A DNA stretch of 64,000 nt from Bimuria novae-zelandiae CBS 107.79 (GCA_010015655.1 ML976657.1:1779843-1843842), one strand, 5' to 3'. Shown: positions 1 through 12,594, numbered from the stretch's first letter. Notes: generated by a model from the letters alone, not told the origin. Made by a program: numbers and translations.

Positions 1-1395
1 GGGGTTTAAAGATTCCTTCGTACTTATTAAGCATTTATTTAAGCTATTGCCTCATTACTTATTAAAATTATTAGTTTAAGTAAGCTTATAAGCTATCTAA
101 AATATATTAGCCTTCTCCTTTACTTTTATTACTATATTAACTTGTTCGTCCTCTAGTATGCTTAATAGTGTCTAGATAGAGGAGTTTAGATAGCTTATAA
201 AGCTACGAACGCGCTTAGGTTTGTTTTTAGTATTAAGCATGCCTAGTTCTTCCTATAGGGGGCGGAGGTAGTCCAATAGCTCTGTAGGTAACTGTCCTGG
301 ACGCTGTAAGGTGCGCTTGAGGTCCATTTCTGCCTTATTAGTGCATTGTAACGGTCTGCCCAGCGCCCATAGCATTTTGTCCGGCAAGCCTTGCTAGGTC
401 TCCTGCTAATACAGGTCCTGGCTAAGCCACGACGCTACTTCTAATTTCTATATAGTTTAAAGAGTATCGTTTACGTAAGTAATAGCAAATTCGACCTTAG
501 ATATCTCTATAGGGAAATAGGTTAATAGTTACTAAAAATAATATTTATAATTATTTCTTTAGAGGTTAAAGTCGCGCTAGTCCTTTTTATTATAGACATA
601 AGGAGCTTTCGCTATTAAAGGTTAAATAGCTAATATTATAGTGTTAAAAACCTATATTAGAGTTACTTTACTTATAATAATAGTAAATATGTTGAGAATA
701 TATGGGTTCAGTCCAGATTGGTGGAAGGTAGGCTTGTGGTACTTGCTGTACAGAAGAGTGCCAAGCCTGGTGGTCCCTGCTCGATTGTACAGATTGTACC
801 TCAGGATAGCTTGTTCAATCTGGAACGCTACACACGACAGTCAATACAATACGTTAAAGCCACCCCGCCTTGTCCCTTACCTACTTGGTTATTCATAGTA
901 GTCATACTACTAGAGGGACCTTGTTCCAATAAAATATTTATTAAGCATTTATTTTAGCTTTCTCTTTAATGCGTTGTAGCTATGTACGTCCCTTATTAAT
1001 TATAGTAAATGTCTTAGGGCTAGCTAAGGTTAATTAGTTTTTTTAAGCCTATTTAACGTCCTCTTGCGCTGGTTAAGCCTTAGTAAAACTAATAAGTAAA
1101 GTATTAGTATATATTATTATGTATTATAGTATTTATGCCTATAGTGACTAAAATACATACTTCAACTTGTCTTTTAGATTCTCTATAACGTCCTAAGATT
1201 AAGGGGCTAGAGTTTTACGCGTAATAAAATATTTAGTCTCTTTTGTTAATATCTTATACTAGGCTACATTTAAGAGTATTAAAGTAATTTAAATATCAGG
1301 GGTTAGGCATAGTAGTAGCGTAGTATAATTAATATAGGGTCCTATAAAGTATTATGTTAGAGACGAATCACTAACGAGTTTTCTCAGCAGGTAAG
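1..1395. other. RIP-degraded AT-rich repeat DNA
   Basis: No intact gene is visible. The stretch is dominated by TA dinucleotides with stops in all frames, as in the transposon relics further on. A motif resembling attaagcatttattt occurs near 33 and again near 938, so some of this is duplicated repeat sequence. The segment directly flanks the copia insertion at 1396 and may be the left part of an older retrotransposon into which that copia inserted. That is inference from position only. Confidence 0.5.
711..826. repeat. LTR-like fragment related to the copia LTR
   Basis: The segment opens with gtccagattg and closes with caatctgga, which are inverted copies of each other, as expected at LTR ends. 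Its middle shares a block (gtgccaagcc, then ggtccctgctcgatt and acagat) with the 172-bp LTRs at 1396 and 6339. I read it as a solo or truncated LTR of a related copia family. The first and last bases do not give a clean TG...CA, and I see no target-site duplication, so the ends are approximate. Confidence 0.45.
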
Positions 1396-1567
1396 TGTCA
1401 GATGGTATGATAAGTAGATGTTGATGTAACTTGATAGTATATATTGTTTTTTTGTTATATTGTCCACTGTGTTCAGTTGGTTTCGGATATTTTGCTAGTG
1501 TGCCAAGCCAAGTGGTCCCTGCTCGATTATACAGATCTGACCTCACCGCAGCTTATTCTATCTGACA
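1396..1567 (-). repeat. Copia 3' LTR
   Basis: 172 bp, TGTCAGAT...ATCTGACA. It differs from the copy at 6339-6510 by only a few substitutions, mostly transitions. On the minus strand it is preceded by a polypurine tract at about 1568-1580. Confidence 0.92.
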
Positions 1568-1599
1568 CACCCCTTTAGCTTGGAAACTCTTTAAGCTAG

Positions 1600-4500
1600 C
1601 ACTTATGCAATTATAAGGTCTTTAAGTTACTCTTAAATCTCCTTAAGAGGCACAGTATTTGTTACCTCCTTAGTCTCTACATTAACTAATCTAAGTTATT
1701 AGAGAAAACCCTCCCACTTGCTCTTAGAGAGTACCTTTATAAGGCTATTAGTAATTATGTCCGCTAACTACACATGCTCCACCTTAATCCTGCCTATAGA
1801 TACTTCTTATTAGATCTAGTGGTTGTGGACGTCCACATGCCAAAGTTTGGTTTGGAGGCGGGAAACCTCCTTAGTTACTAGGCGTATAGTTTATTTATTA
1901 TTACACTAAATAGTGACTGTGCGCGCGTCTAGTTTAATCTTAAATTCTTAAAGTAGTCTTAAAATAAAGAGTGCTTCCTTAGCTACCTAAGAGAGAGCTA
2001 GCAGCTCGGCCTTAGTAGTTAATATTATTATAGTGTCTTATTTATTTGCTTTCTAGGCGATAAGACTGCTAAAAAGCTTAATAGCGTAACCTTAGGAGCT
2101 CTTGCGGTCTATTATATTGTTAGCAAATAATGCATCGCTTGCAATCTAAAGTCTAATGTCACCTCTAAGCTATAGGGCTCGCTGCTTTGTGCTTTAAAGG
2201 TATAGGAGAACTTGGTCTACTACGTCTTGGTGCTTAGTCCCTGGGTTTAACAGAAATCGAGCTAATCGTGATGTTGCAAAGGCAATGTCTAGCCTGGTAG
2301 TAACTATAGTAAAGAGTAGCGATCTAATCTTGTGTTAAAATTTATTAATCTTAGTTAGTGTTGCCAACCCTTTCCTTAGTAGTAATTTAATCGTAGCCAT
2401 TAGAGTGTCATGTTAAATGTTTGTCTTGTCTGCTAGTTGGCTAATCTTATCCGAATAGGAGGCCTGTGATAGTTAAATCTTGCGGCTTATTTGGTCCCGT
2501 ACAACCTCTATGCTAAGAAACTATTAAAGGTTGTTTCCTCTAGTAAGAGTGTACTTGTCTTATAAGCGTTTAATTACTTATTAAGCTTCTTGTTCTTTGT
2601 CCTTGTGGTACGCAAGTATGATGTTGTCGACGTAGAAGAATATAATAACTCTATCTTTAATTAGGCAGCACGGCTCGTAAGGCACTATCTAGAAGCCTAG
2701 CGCTTTAAGCGTTATCGTGAATTCTCTCTGCTAGAGGAGTAGTAAAATGCGAAGGCCGTATAGTGCTTTATTTACTTGCAATATTATTCCAGGCTTCTAA
2801 TAACCCTAAGGCATTCTCATGTACACCTCTTAATCTATTATTACGTGAATAAAAGCGTTAGTAACGTCGTACTGCGTAAGCTCTATATCATAGTAAGCTG
2901 CTATTGCCATTATTATTCAGAATAACTAGCTAGTAAGCGTGGCTGCGTAAGTGTCTTGCGAGGTAATATTTCGTTACTAATCGCCTTAGACGACTAGTCG
3001 CGTCTTGCACTTTAGCAAGCGATAGTGCTTATTAAGTTTATAAGTGTATACCTACATGTAGTTAAGGATCTGCTATCCTATTAGTTTAATCTTCTTTACT
3101 AGAATTTCTAACTATAATTTTATTATTTAGTAGCTTGCGAGGTGCACTTGCTTAGCCTTTTAGAATATCTCGCCTATTAGGTGATCCTTAAGCTTGGTTT
3201 AGCACGTTAGTAGAGGTGGAAGTTGACTTTAATAGGGCTTTAAGCCTTTGGCGAGCATTCTTATTATCTTAGCCTTGTTTATAACTTCTCCTTTATATTT
3301 TCTAACACGGCTGGCTTAGGTTCCCGCCATAAAAGCTACTGCCTAGGAGATAGTTATAGAGGACGCTTATTACGTTAGACTTATTTAGTCTCCAGCTATT
3401 AACTATGCAAGTAACGCGACAGGTAGCGGTATAGTTAGAGGAGTTAAGTAGCTATCCCTAATCTTCCTTCCTTAATAGTAGCCTAGTGGATCTGCTTCAT
3501 CTTGTTATTTTAACGAATCTACAGTGGCTTTATCCTTATAAAAGGAGTCTGTTTGTAGTTGTTGGGTAGGAGTTAGCAACTTAATAGTTCTTACGTACGT
3601 TGCTATTTCTTGAAGCGTGCTGTGCATAAGACTATCTATAAGGTCCTTAATTTTCCCGTTAAATACTAACTCTTCGTTAAAGATAACGTCCCGGGTACTT
3701 ATTACTTTGCCAAGTAACGGTATCCATATTCGGTAGATGTTTAATAATCAGTATCTAACTAGATAACCAATCTATACCTTCAGGTCAAGACGTTGTAGGC
3801 GTGATTTGCCTTAGTAAGTATCATCAGTCATTGCAAATGCCTTGCAACTGTACGCTTTTAAGTGTGCAATATTAGGTTTTCGTAGTAATATAACTATCCT
3901 ATTACTAAAAGCGACTCGTGTGAAGAATATCTCGTATAGTGTTTTCCAGTGATTTACATAGTTTGGTGTTCGATTATAGAGGTATACAGCGGCTCTTATA
4001 ATCTCAGGCCACAGCTCCCAGGATAGGTTGGCATTAAGTCGCATGGCACGAGCTTTCTCCTTATTCACACCCCCTAAGCGTTCTGCGCCTCCATTTTATA
4101 ATTATGTATCTAGTGCGGAAGGCTCTACAATTATTCCTTAGGTTATTAACTATTTCTTAACTTCTAGTTTAACTATGGCGATCTCGTTGTCTGCTTTAAT
4201 AGTCTTAACAGAGATATTATAGTGGTTCTTAAAAAATAAGATAAATACTAAAAGGGCATTAATAATTAACTTTACTATTTAGTAATTTGTAAAATAGAGG
4301 TCTTATTACATGCCTAAAAACTTATTAGTAATTAGTAATTAACTCTTCTCTTTAGTAACTCCTTAGATCTCGTATGTGTAGAAGTTAATGCTAAGCCTCT
4401 CTCTAGGTCCATCTTCGTTTATTCGTGGGGCGTGGCTTATCTACCGTCTAGACTTTACTCTCCCGCATAAGTTACATTCCACAGTTATAATGCCTTTAAC

Positions 4501-6300
4501 ACGCACCCCTTTAGTTTACTACACTAGGTGTTTAATAGCCACTAGGCCTGGGTGTCCTAGTCTTTTATGCCACAGCATAGCTAAGGCCTTTTACGGTCCT
4601 TTTTTGGTTCTTGTAGTGATCTTGTGTGTGTGATATGTGGCAGGTAGTAGCGGATTATATTCTAGCACCCACTATCTAAACATCTTAGTTACAATTCTAA
4701 TAGCTCTATTTTTAGCTCCTCGAAGAGTAGTTAGGTCTATTTATATATTCCACCAGATCCCTTTGTGCCTTAACAGTTAGAATAACACTAAGTTACATAA
4801 CAGGTCTAGGCAAATAGCTATATCTTATAGGGTTAATTTTGTTATTCTGGTGTTGTTCTTTAGAGTAAGGTCAATAGACCCATATCCTCTAATCCACACT
4901 TTGGAATTTCCGGCCCATATATAGTCTCCGGGCAGTGGTGGTCAGAAACTGTAGATATAATTAGGGTTATTAGTAATATAGCAGGTTAATCCTAAGTTAA
5001 GGATAAACAACTTCTATAGTAGATAGTTAGTAGTATTTCTCCCTCCTACTACTAAGTTAAAAGCTGCTTTGGTAGCAGCAATTCTCTAGCCCTCTAGTTA
5101 ATCTTTAAGGATCTTGGGCGTTAGAGTGTGCGATTATTTCGTAATTAGTGTTCTTAATTAGGTTCTACTTTATCTATAGATTAGCCCCTAGAATGTTGCG
5201 TCTTTCTTACGCTTAAATTATATAAGCTCGCTAATAGTCTCGTTTAGTTTCCACCATTTAGGAGTCTTGTCTAGATTAATATAATAGCAGTCCCTTATAC
5301 TATGGCGTTATCCACATGCAGGGCATTTTGCTCCTCTTATAGTAGTAGGCTCTAAATCTATAGGCTATTTAAGCGTGGTGGTTTTCCTGCCCGCTGTACG
5401 TTAATTACGAGGTCTACCTTAGTTTTATTTCAATAACGCGCTTTTAGCAGGATAGGCGTCCCTATTATTGCCCTAGGTAGGTGCACTACCTTTAGCGAAA
5501 AATAATACATTATTAGACACAAATGCTTTGTGTTTCCCTAATCTAAGGGAATAATTTATTATTATATATTCTCGAAAGCGTTGTATTATTTCTTTTCGAT
5601 CTATGCCGGCTACGAATCGACTATTATCTTAAAAATTCGTAGACTATATAGGAGTAACCTTGTTTACGGCATCTATAAAGTCTTTTATAATTACATTAAT
5701 TTGTAATAGCTTAGTAATTTAAAAGACTTCTACTTCCGCAGCTACTTCGTCGTACTTAGCTAGCCAAGTATCCCATTATTAAGGGCTTCTTATTGGCTTA
5801 AGTGCCGCACGGTATCTAGTACGTGCTTATTCTCGTTCGAGTTAGTCGCTCATGCCAATTGTCTTCTATAGATCGGTAATCCACTATTATAGTGGCTTAT
5901 CTAGCAGGCAACATGTGCGCAGTAGGTGCAGTAACACAGTTAATTAGATAAACGCAACGATGTGCTAAAGGCTTAATTACTCCTTTTTATATTCGTGTCA
6001 ATCGCTCTTATATTACTTAAAGAGGATCTTATAGTATTCGAGATCTTCTTTAAAAGCCTTCTAGCCTCTAGCTAATAGTTTAGTTAGTCTTATTAGGACT
6101 TTAATATTCGCGGCTGGCGCATAGTTAGTAATAACTAAAGCCCTTATTAGTAGCGGTTTCGGGGTTAATAGCGTGGTTGAATTCAGATTAACTTTATCCT
6201 AAATGTTATGTACTACGCATCTTGCCTGGAGTTGTGTTCTCTACCCCCTATAGTCTGCGGAGGTGTTCAGGTGTACCGTAGAATCGCGGTTTGAGAGTTA
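1600..6300 (-). pseudogene. copia gag-pol relic
   Basis: Minus-strand remains of a copia polyprotein. An 85-codon open stretch at 3811-4068 matches copia integrase C-terminal sequence, with motifs such as LWPEIIRAAVYLYNRTPNY and HLKAYSCKAFAM. Reverse transcriptase is recognisable near 2749-2773 (KALYGLR) and near 2618-2638, where the catalytic YVDD reads YVDN. The second aspartate codon is changed by a G-to-A transition. Stops interrupt all the other segments. No intact gag is seen. Confidence 0.85.
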
Positions 6301-6320
6301 CGCCATATTGTATTAGTCGG

Positions 6321-6338
6321 GGCAGTGAGACTCTTAAT
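6321..6338 (-). other. Putative primer-binding site of the copia element
   Basis: Directly inside the 5' LTR the plus strand reads ggcagtgagactcttaat. The RNA form GACUCUUAAU is what I recall of the anticodon loop region of tRNA-Lys(CUU). Copia-type elements are known to prime from an internal half tRNA rather than its 3' end. The same motif with one change occurs at 8365-8382 next to an older LTR-like sequence. The tRNA assignment is inference from memory of tRNA sequences. Confidence 0.5.
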
Positions 6339-6510
6339 TGTCAGATGGTATGATAAGTAGATATTAATGTAACTTAATAGTATATGTTGTTTTTTTGTTG
6401 TATTGTCCACTGTGTTTAGTTGGTTTCGGATATTTTGCTAGTGTGCCAAGCCAAGTGGTCCCTGCTCGATTGTATAGATCTGACCTCACCGCAGCTTATT
6501 CTATCTGACA
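6339..6510 (-). repeat. Copia 5' LTR
   Basis: 172 bp, same termini as the left copy, followed by the target duplication gtaag at 6511-6515. It is the 5' LTR because the pol frame runs leftward from here. Confidence 0.92.
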
Positions 6511-9500
6511 GTAAGACTATATACCTGGTATTAGGTAATCCCACGCCAGCGCATGCTTTAAGTCAAAACTCCTAATAGTAATTACGGTCACTTTTTATAG
6601 CCTGCACTTTATTTTTAAGTTAGTTCTATGCGATACTAGCGCACTATTAGTAATAGTATAGTCTACTAGGGCTAATCTATATTCTAGCACCTATTAGCCA
6701 TATATCTCTTCTAGTTTTACTAATATTATATTATCTTATTACTTTAGTATTATTAGTTCTGCTCGCGCGTCCCACTAAAGGTCTTGCCTCTAGAGTAATT
6801 AGAATAACATACGGTTATAGAGTAGATTAGAATAATAGGTAATATTATCTAGCTATATTATTTAATTGCTGCTTGCACTCCGTACGCTAAGATAAACGCT
6901 ACTATATTCTTTAATTTTTATTTATATATTCCTTACCTATATAGAGTCTCCTAGTGCTGGCGGTTGGTATAAAACAAAGCAATCGATGTTGTTAAAGATA
7001 TAGTGGGTTACATCTAAATTAAATATAGCTAAGTATTATAATAGGTACGTGTAAAAGGATACAGCATTAAAACTTACTAAAATTTTAGTAATTTAGCGTC
7101 TATCTAGCTACTTACTATTAGTCTTAGTAATTTAAGTTAGAGTAAGAGTACGTAATAGTTTAATTATATGTGTTTATAATCTAGCCCTCTTTATTATCTT
7201 TAAACTTTTTTAAAGCTTTAAGTTATTCTTTAGCCTAAATTTAATTAGGGTAACTATGCTAGACTTTAGCCTAAACTAATCTAGTTACTTATCTAGAAAA
7301 GCGTAGAAGTAGTCCTATAAACTATAGTATTATTTATAAGTAAGGTACTTAAGGCTACTAACTATTATTAACTTATTATTTTTAATCGCAGACCGCTTAG
7401 CTTTAGTACTATAACTAGTACATTATTATTTATATGGTCTTTCTTAAAGGTTTAATATTACTGTTTTACCTATAAGAAAGACGTCCCTGTCTATAGCCTA
7501 GATAGATTTACTACTATTAGCGAGAGATAAACCTATAGTAGTAAAAGCGCCCTTTTATTTGCCCTTAATTAGGTGCTATAGAATTATATAGTCTTAAAAG
7601 AGTTTTATTATATACTTTTATAATATAGCTGCATCCTTACTTCTATATTATTAGAAGGTTATTACCTATATATATGCGACATAGATAACTGCCTTTGTAC
7701 AGTCTTCTTTAAATAAGTCTAGCTTTTAAAGCTGTAGGACCTAATTAGTCTCTATATCTATAGCTATATAATTATACTTAGATAGTTATATAGTCTATAA
7801 TCTAGCTATTCTTATTAGCTTAAGGGCTTTTTAGTATCTTACCTTAAATTGTCTGTATTTGTCTTGCAGGTCTATACTAACTATAATTATAAAGATATTA
7901 ATCTACTACCTAATTAATTAATCTAAAATATAGTAGTTATTCAAGAGATACGCTAAAACTATTAATTAGAAAATAGTAACTACTTAATTTAAGCTATTCT
8001 GCTCCTCTTAATACTTGCGGTCTATAATCTTATATATCTCTAGCTATCTTTTATAATAGTTACTATTATCTTTATATGCTTTTGCGCCTCCTATTAATAG
8101 ATATAAAGATATTCTTAGTATATTATTTAGCTTTGTAGTTATGTAAGTCGTGCTTAGCTAGTAGCTACCTATTATTAGGGATATTAGTATTACGGATTTC
8201 TACTTTAGTTTATTTATTAGCGCTAGGTTAATAATACTCTAGAGTTTTAAAAATTTGTATCTTATTTTAAGCTATTTAAGCTATAGCATATAGTTCGTGT
8301 AGTTAGTTAGAATTATCGTGGGATCACTAAGGATTAATAGGGCTATTATAGTTAGCTTAATTAAGGTAGTGAGACTCTTAATTATTAGATTTAATAGTAT
8401 TCTGTTACTTTAAGATAGTGTGATCTTGATAGTTAATAAAGTTAACTAATTAAGTGATAGAGATTGGCTATAGACGAGGTTTCTAGTACGTGCCAACCTA
8501 ACGCTAGCACTCTCCAGGATAGTATGTAACTAGAGGTATGCCAGCCTAATATTTTCTACTATACTATTAATAATAGTGCAAGATTACAAAGACCCTATAA
8601 TTAGATAATTCTCTTTAACTACTGATAAAGGATTTAAACTTAGCGAGTCTTAGAGGCTTAAATTTATTATGTAGTATTATAAGTTAGTTTTACTACTATT
8701 ATTACTATGGAAAGTTTTTAGTAATATTGCTATTATTATACTTCCTTCTCTTTTATAGGGGGTGCTACTCTGTCTTTAGCGACTGTAGATATTTAGATAA
8801 ACTTATTAAGCTTTTAATTCTATTAAAACTAGCTACTAGTATTGTCTAATACTAGGATAGTATTATAATACGTATTTAGGTTAAACTACTTAAACTTTAT
8901 AATATTTATTATAGTACGACTAGATACTCCTCTGTCCTAAAGCACTTATTACTAAATAAGCTTAAAATTACTAAGTAATTGGGTTTTAATAAGTTAATAA
9001 AATATATCTTAACTTTAAAGAGCTCTAAGCTTAATACATTAATAATTTAGCTTAAGGTAGCTAATAGGCTATAGTAAGATAACCCTAGTATAGGCAAATG
9101 AAAAGGAGGGAAGTAGTCTATATTAGGTATTATAGACTGTTTTGGAAAGGTCTTTAATATCTTTAAGAATCTAAGAAAGCTTGACTAATCTATCTAGCGT
9201 AAAGGCTTATTAGTTATAGATTATCTGTACTTTATAGGCGTAAATTATACTTCCTTTTAGTACTATTACTATTTCTTATATTTAAGTTATTTTAGAATAT
9301 TAATCCTATAGTTCTTCTGTATTACTGCTAGAGGTAGAAGAGAGGAATAAGTAAATATAAAAAGCTTATATCAATTATATATTTATTTTATAATAGTACT
9401 AGCGGGACTAAGAGATTAAGAAGATATAATTACTATATGGTAGTTTTATTTCTTAGTTAAAAAATATATAAATGAAAAGTTTACTATACTAATTAAGAAT

Positions 9501-9958
9501 AAAGAAAAGAATATTCTTTAAAGTTAGCTTTAGGTCTAATTATAATATATTTAAAAATAGGTAATAACGCTAAGTTCTTCTTTAGTTTACTAATAATAAT
9601 CTTATATCTTTTTATATTTTTGCGGTAATTTTAAACGTATATTTAATAAGTAAAAAATATCGACTAGCGAGCTAGTAACTATAACGGAGTTACTTGGATA
9701 GATTAGCTACAGATTACATAATTATGCGAAACGCTAGTTCCTTTGGGTTTGGCGCGCGCACTATTGTCTCTTCTTTCGTAAGCGTTCTATAGATTACTTT
9801 CCTCTCTATTTTAGTGTAGCTAAAATAGAGCTAATATATCCTGTTAACGTATACCTTCTGCATACGATCGTAAGCCTAAGATTATTATTATATTATACTA
9901 AGATTGCTTTCCTTTACCTAGATAACAGCAACATAATATTAAAATTAAACTTATAATT
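6511..9958. other. RIP-degraded AT-rich repeat DNA
   Basis: No gene is supported. The block is TA-rich with stops in every frame. The only structure I can point to is an LTR/primer-site junction near 8365-8390 that resembles the edge of the copia at 6321-6346. This fits an older copia relic on the same strand. Confidence 0.5.
8365..8560 (-). repeat. Degenerate LTR edge of an older copia copy
   Basis: ggtagtgagactcttaat (8365-8382) is followed at 8383 by tattagat. This equals the copia LTR start TGTCAGAT with one G-to-A and one C-to-T change. The inner edge of an old 5' LTR is therefore visible. The outer end cannot be fixed, so 8560 is a guess. The same strand and position suggest the copia at 1396-6510 inserted into this older element. 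Confidence 0.4.
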
Positions 9959-10302
9959 TGTGACGGTTTAGGACATGAAGCTTGGGCCACCCGCGTACGT
10001 GCGGCCCGTGCACGTGACTCACGTGATCCACAGTATATAGCTCTATAGGTAGCTGTAAGGGGCTGCGCAAAGGTTGCCGATGCCTGGTAACAGGATTGTA
10101 TTCGATAAGGAGCAAACTATCTACAAGTAAGGCCAAACTTATATGTGCGCTGTTATTGTCAAGAAGATTCAAGAGATTTCAAAGGCCCCACTCAGTCTAA
10201 AGGAGCACTGAGAGTTTCACCGAGGGTTTCACCGAGGAACAGTACAACAAGGCATCTAGCCTATTACAGTAGCTTCTCAATCAAAACAACGATTGCCTCA
10301 AC
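9959..10302. other. Transition from AT-rich block to gene island, possible LTR remnant
   Basis: Base composition changes sharply at about 9958. The segment starts tgtgacggtt (as the TRIM LTR at 58310 also does) and reaches a tcaaca near 10302. It contains two CACGTG/CACGTGA motifs at 10011-10025. It could be a solo LTR of about 340 bp, but I find no matching partner and no target duplication. No gene is supported. Confidence 0.25.
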
Positions 10303-10389
10303 ACTCTTTTCGACGTAACAGGATGCGCGTGAAACTGAATTCACGGCGTTTCTTCCCAGTCAACTGGATACTTCTGTATGAGATTCCCC

Positions 10390-11704
10390 GAGTCTGCCTA
10401 TTTTCACACCTCTCTGGACCTCTAAGGCGTCTTGGTCATTCCCCAAAGCGGAATGCGATTCGACGTCCTCATAAAAGATTTTCCTTACAGATTCCTCAAG
10501 TAACGAGCCGATCAATAACTTATTCTCTGAATCACCAGCAAGCGTGTTTGCTCTTAGGCACTCGTCCTTCTTATCAAGCTCCTCCCGTTGCCGACGAATT
10601 TCTTGAAGTTCGCAAGCAAACTAATCTTCTAAAACGTTTTTTATTCAGCTCCATAGTCTTAGTCTTGCTATCAAGCTCGGAATGAAGCTCTTCGAGCTGG
10701 GCAGCGCGTAGGTGATCTTGAAGGGTTTCTGTCAGCCTCAGAGCGGACTCAACAAGCTGACTGACCCCTCGAGCTGTGGTTGGAAGTCGATGAACTGCAC
10801 TATGCCGAAGCTTGTGCGTTGAGAAAAGAATTTCGTTGAGGGGGAATCCGCTTGATGCGAAGACGTATTGTGGAAGCTTGGCAGAATGCTTGGCCAGAAC
10901 ACGAGTCCATTTCGTTAGCTCCGCTGCTGCAGCACAATCCCAGCCATTATTTTGGAATATGGACGGTAGCCAACGCTTGGCAAAATCGAAACAGCATTCC
11001 TCGAGTATGCGTTGAGCAGTCGTTAAGATAATATGCTGTATCGTATACGGAAGGTAAGACGGGTAGAGCGAAGGTATCATAGGTAGAACATCGTTTACAG
11101 GGCGTAGTAACGGGGTTCCCGAAAAGGGTTCAATAGCATATTTCAATATAAAGGAATGCGCTCTTACCGGAAGCCACTTCTCCAAACTCAGGCAGCTTCT
11201 GAGAATTCTGACCACCGTCGTCCTGATCCAGCTCATTTTCAAGCTGATCTAATGATGCGATTTAGTCCAAAGCCTCTGCCGCAGACCGCGCGGCATGATT
11301 CTCAGAGTCGGCGCCTGTATGTCTCGCTCTGGTGATGAAACGAACAGCCCAGGGAACTCCACCTTGGCTTTTAGCTCGGATTGAAATATACGCTCATCTA
11401 GAAGATCTCTTATGATGTCAACGACGTGATGGATGCCGAGGTCTCCTGTTAACGGTTCCAGAGATGTTTTGTGCCCCTCGACGAGTTCTCGAATCTTCGT
11501 CTGTTTTCGTAATTGGGCGTTCTGCCCGGTAAAAATGGCCCTGCAAACTAGGTAGACTCGTATTCTCTCTGCTAAGGAATGCTCCATATCCACTATCGAC
11601 AAGTACAAGTTTTGGAGAATTATCCTGCACAAATAGGCGGATGTTGAAGGTTGGGGTGTAGTCGGCGAACAATCATTCCTCCCGTTTAGGCCAACGTAAC
11701 ACAA
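10390..11704 (-). pseudogene. Decayed gene of unknown function with coiled-coil region
   Basis: I do not recognise the family. Minus-strand reading starts around 11704 with a 151-codon frame, ends at a stop near 11249, and continues in another frame from 11242 to 10574 (222 codons). It then shifts frame again near 10630 and continues to about 10390. The middle part is rich in aromatic and hydrophobic residues. The following part is heptad-like and charged (LEELHSELDSKTKTMEL, then EIRRQREELDKKDECLR in the next frame), so a coiled coil is likely. The first break (11240-11250) could be an intron. The second looks like a true frameshift. Codon use and GC content are those of a normal gene, not of RIP repeats. 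I infer a dead host gene. Confidence 0.5.
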
Positions 11705-12089
11705 CTGCGGGGGAAACGCATGATATTAGCTAAGGACGCCACACGTCGCAGGAATGGCGTGTTCATGCATTACGAAAGCGCCATTCAGCCGGAGCGGCAT
11801 GAGTGGGCATGCGACAATCTGGGCTCGAGGAGGGAGTGGCTATGAGATCTAGCCGCATATCGCAGCAGCATAGCCGCCCACTCACATCTGCATTCTCAAA
11901 GGATCTAGACTTTGCACTAAATCGCCCCTCCGGAGAGATGCGAATGAGCGACCGCGGAACGAGAGACGTGTTCCCCGGCGCGTAGTATACTGGGAAACGG
12001 CCAATTGTTGCGCGCCTGAGACCCTCCAGTGTGAAATGGACCTTGAAGAGGAAAGAAGTGCGTGAAGGCAGACTTACCTATCAAATCCA

Positions 12090-12594
12090 GTCCTGACATT
12101 GAACAAACCTCTCAAGATATCGAGTTCCGCATCCTTGTAGTGGAAGACAACTCAATCAATCAACGCATCCTTGTAGTGGAAGACAACTCAATCAATCAAC
12201 GCATCCTCAAGCGCAAGCTCATCACGAAAATTCGCCGTCACTACCGCTAATCACGGCCGCGAAGCTGTTGAAGCGTTCAAGAAAATAGAAATCGACATCT
12301 TCCTAATGGATCAGAAAATGCCAGTGTTGGACGGTAACGGAGCCACGCGCAAGATTCGAGCGCTAGGAAATACACCACAGCAGCTCTGATGGGCATATCA
12401 AGCCAGTCAACAAGCGAAATACAGCCAACGTTCTAAGGACGATGTGACTGTAGATAAAATTCCAGTTATTAGGATCACATCCAACGTCCGAGAAGAGCAG
12501 ATTGCCGAGATGCTAGCAGCTAATATAGAGAATGTGGTTCGCAAACCATACAGTACATATAATCTGGTTGCGAATATTACCGAAATATGCCCAT
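12090..12594 (+). pseudogene. Response-regulator receiver domain fragment
   Basis: The frames together spell a receiver domain of the kind found at the C terminus of fungal hybrid histidine kinases. ILVVEDNSINQ carries the acidic pocket. After a frameshift near 12225 come ANHGREAVEAFKK and FLMDQKMPVLDG, whose D is the phospho-acceptor position. After another break come TSNVREEQIAEMLAA and VVRKPY, with the conserved Lys-Pro. The stop is at 12592-12594. There is no kinase or HAMP sequence upstream, so this is only the tail of a former gene. At least two frameshifts and an internal 36-bp duplication make it non-functional. It is convergent with MT1. Confidence 0.8.
12128..12199 (+). repeat. 36-bp in-frame tandem duplication in receiver domain
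   Basis: Two perfect copies of a 36-base unit (12128-12163 and 12164-12199) encode RILVVEDNSINQ twice in a row. A third, shorter copy of the first 8 bases follows (cgcatcct). The duplicated piece is the phosphorylation-pocket strand of the receiver fold. Perfect identity suggests a recent slippage event in an already dead gene. Confidence 0.95.

Larger units (their letters stand above)
1396..6510 (-). mobile_element. Copia-type LTR retrotransposon (complete, RIP-inactivated)
   Basis: Two 172-bp direct repeats (1396-1567 and 6339-6510) both start TGTCAGAT and end ATCTGACA, so the TG...CA ends form an 8-bp inverted repeat. The 5 bases before the left copy (1391-1395) and after the right copy (6511-6515) are both gtaag, a target-site duplication. 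The internal region reads on the minus strand: integrase near 3811-4068 and reverse transcriptase near 2600-2780, which is copia order when read from 6339 towards 1567. A purine tract (aaaggggtg on the minus strand) abuts the left LTR. The coding frames carry many stops, mostly TAG/TAA, so it cannot be autonomous. The nearly identical LTRs suggest a fairly recent insertion. Confidence 0.92.

Noticed and set aside
10293..10685. 130-codon plus-strand ORF
   Set aside because: Antisense shadow of the coiled-coil pseudogene, whose minus-strand frames have better protein character.
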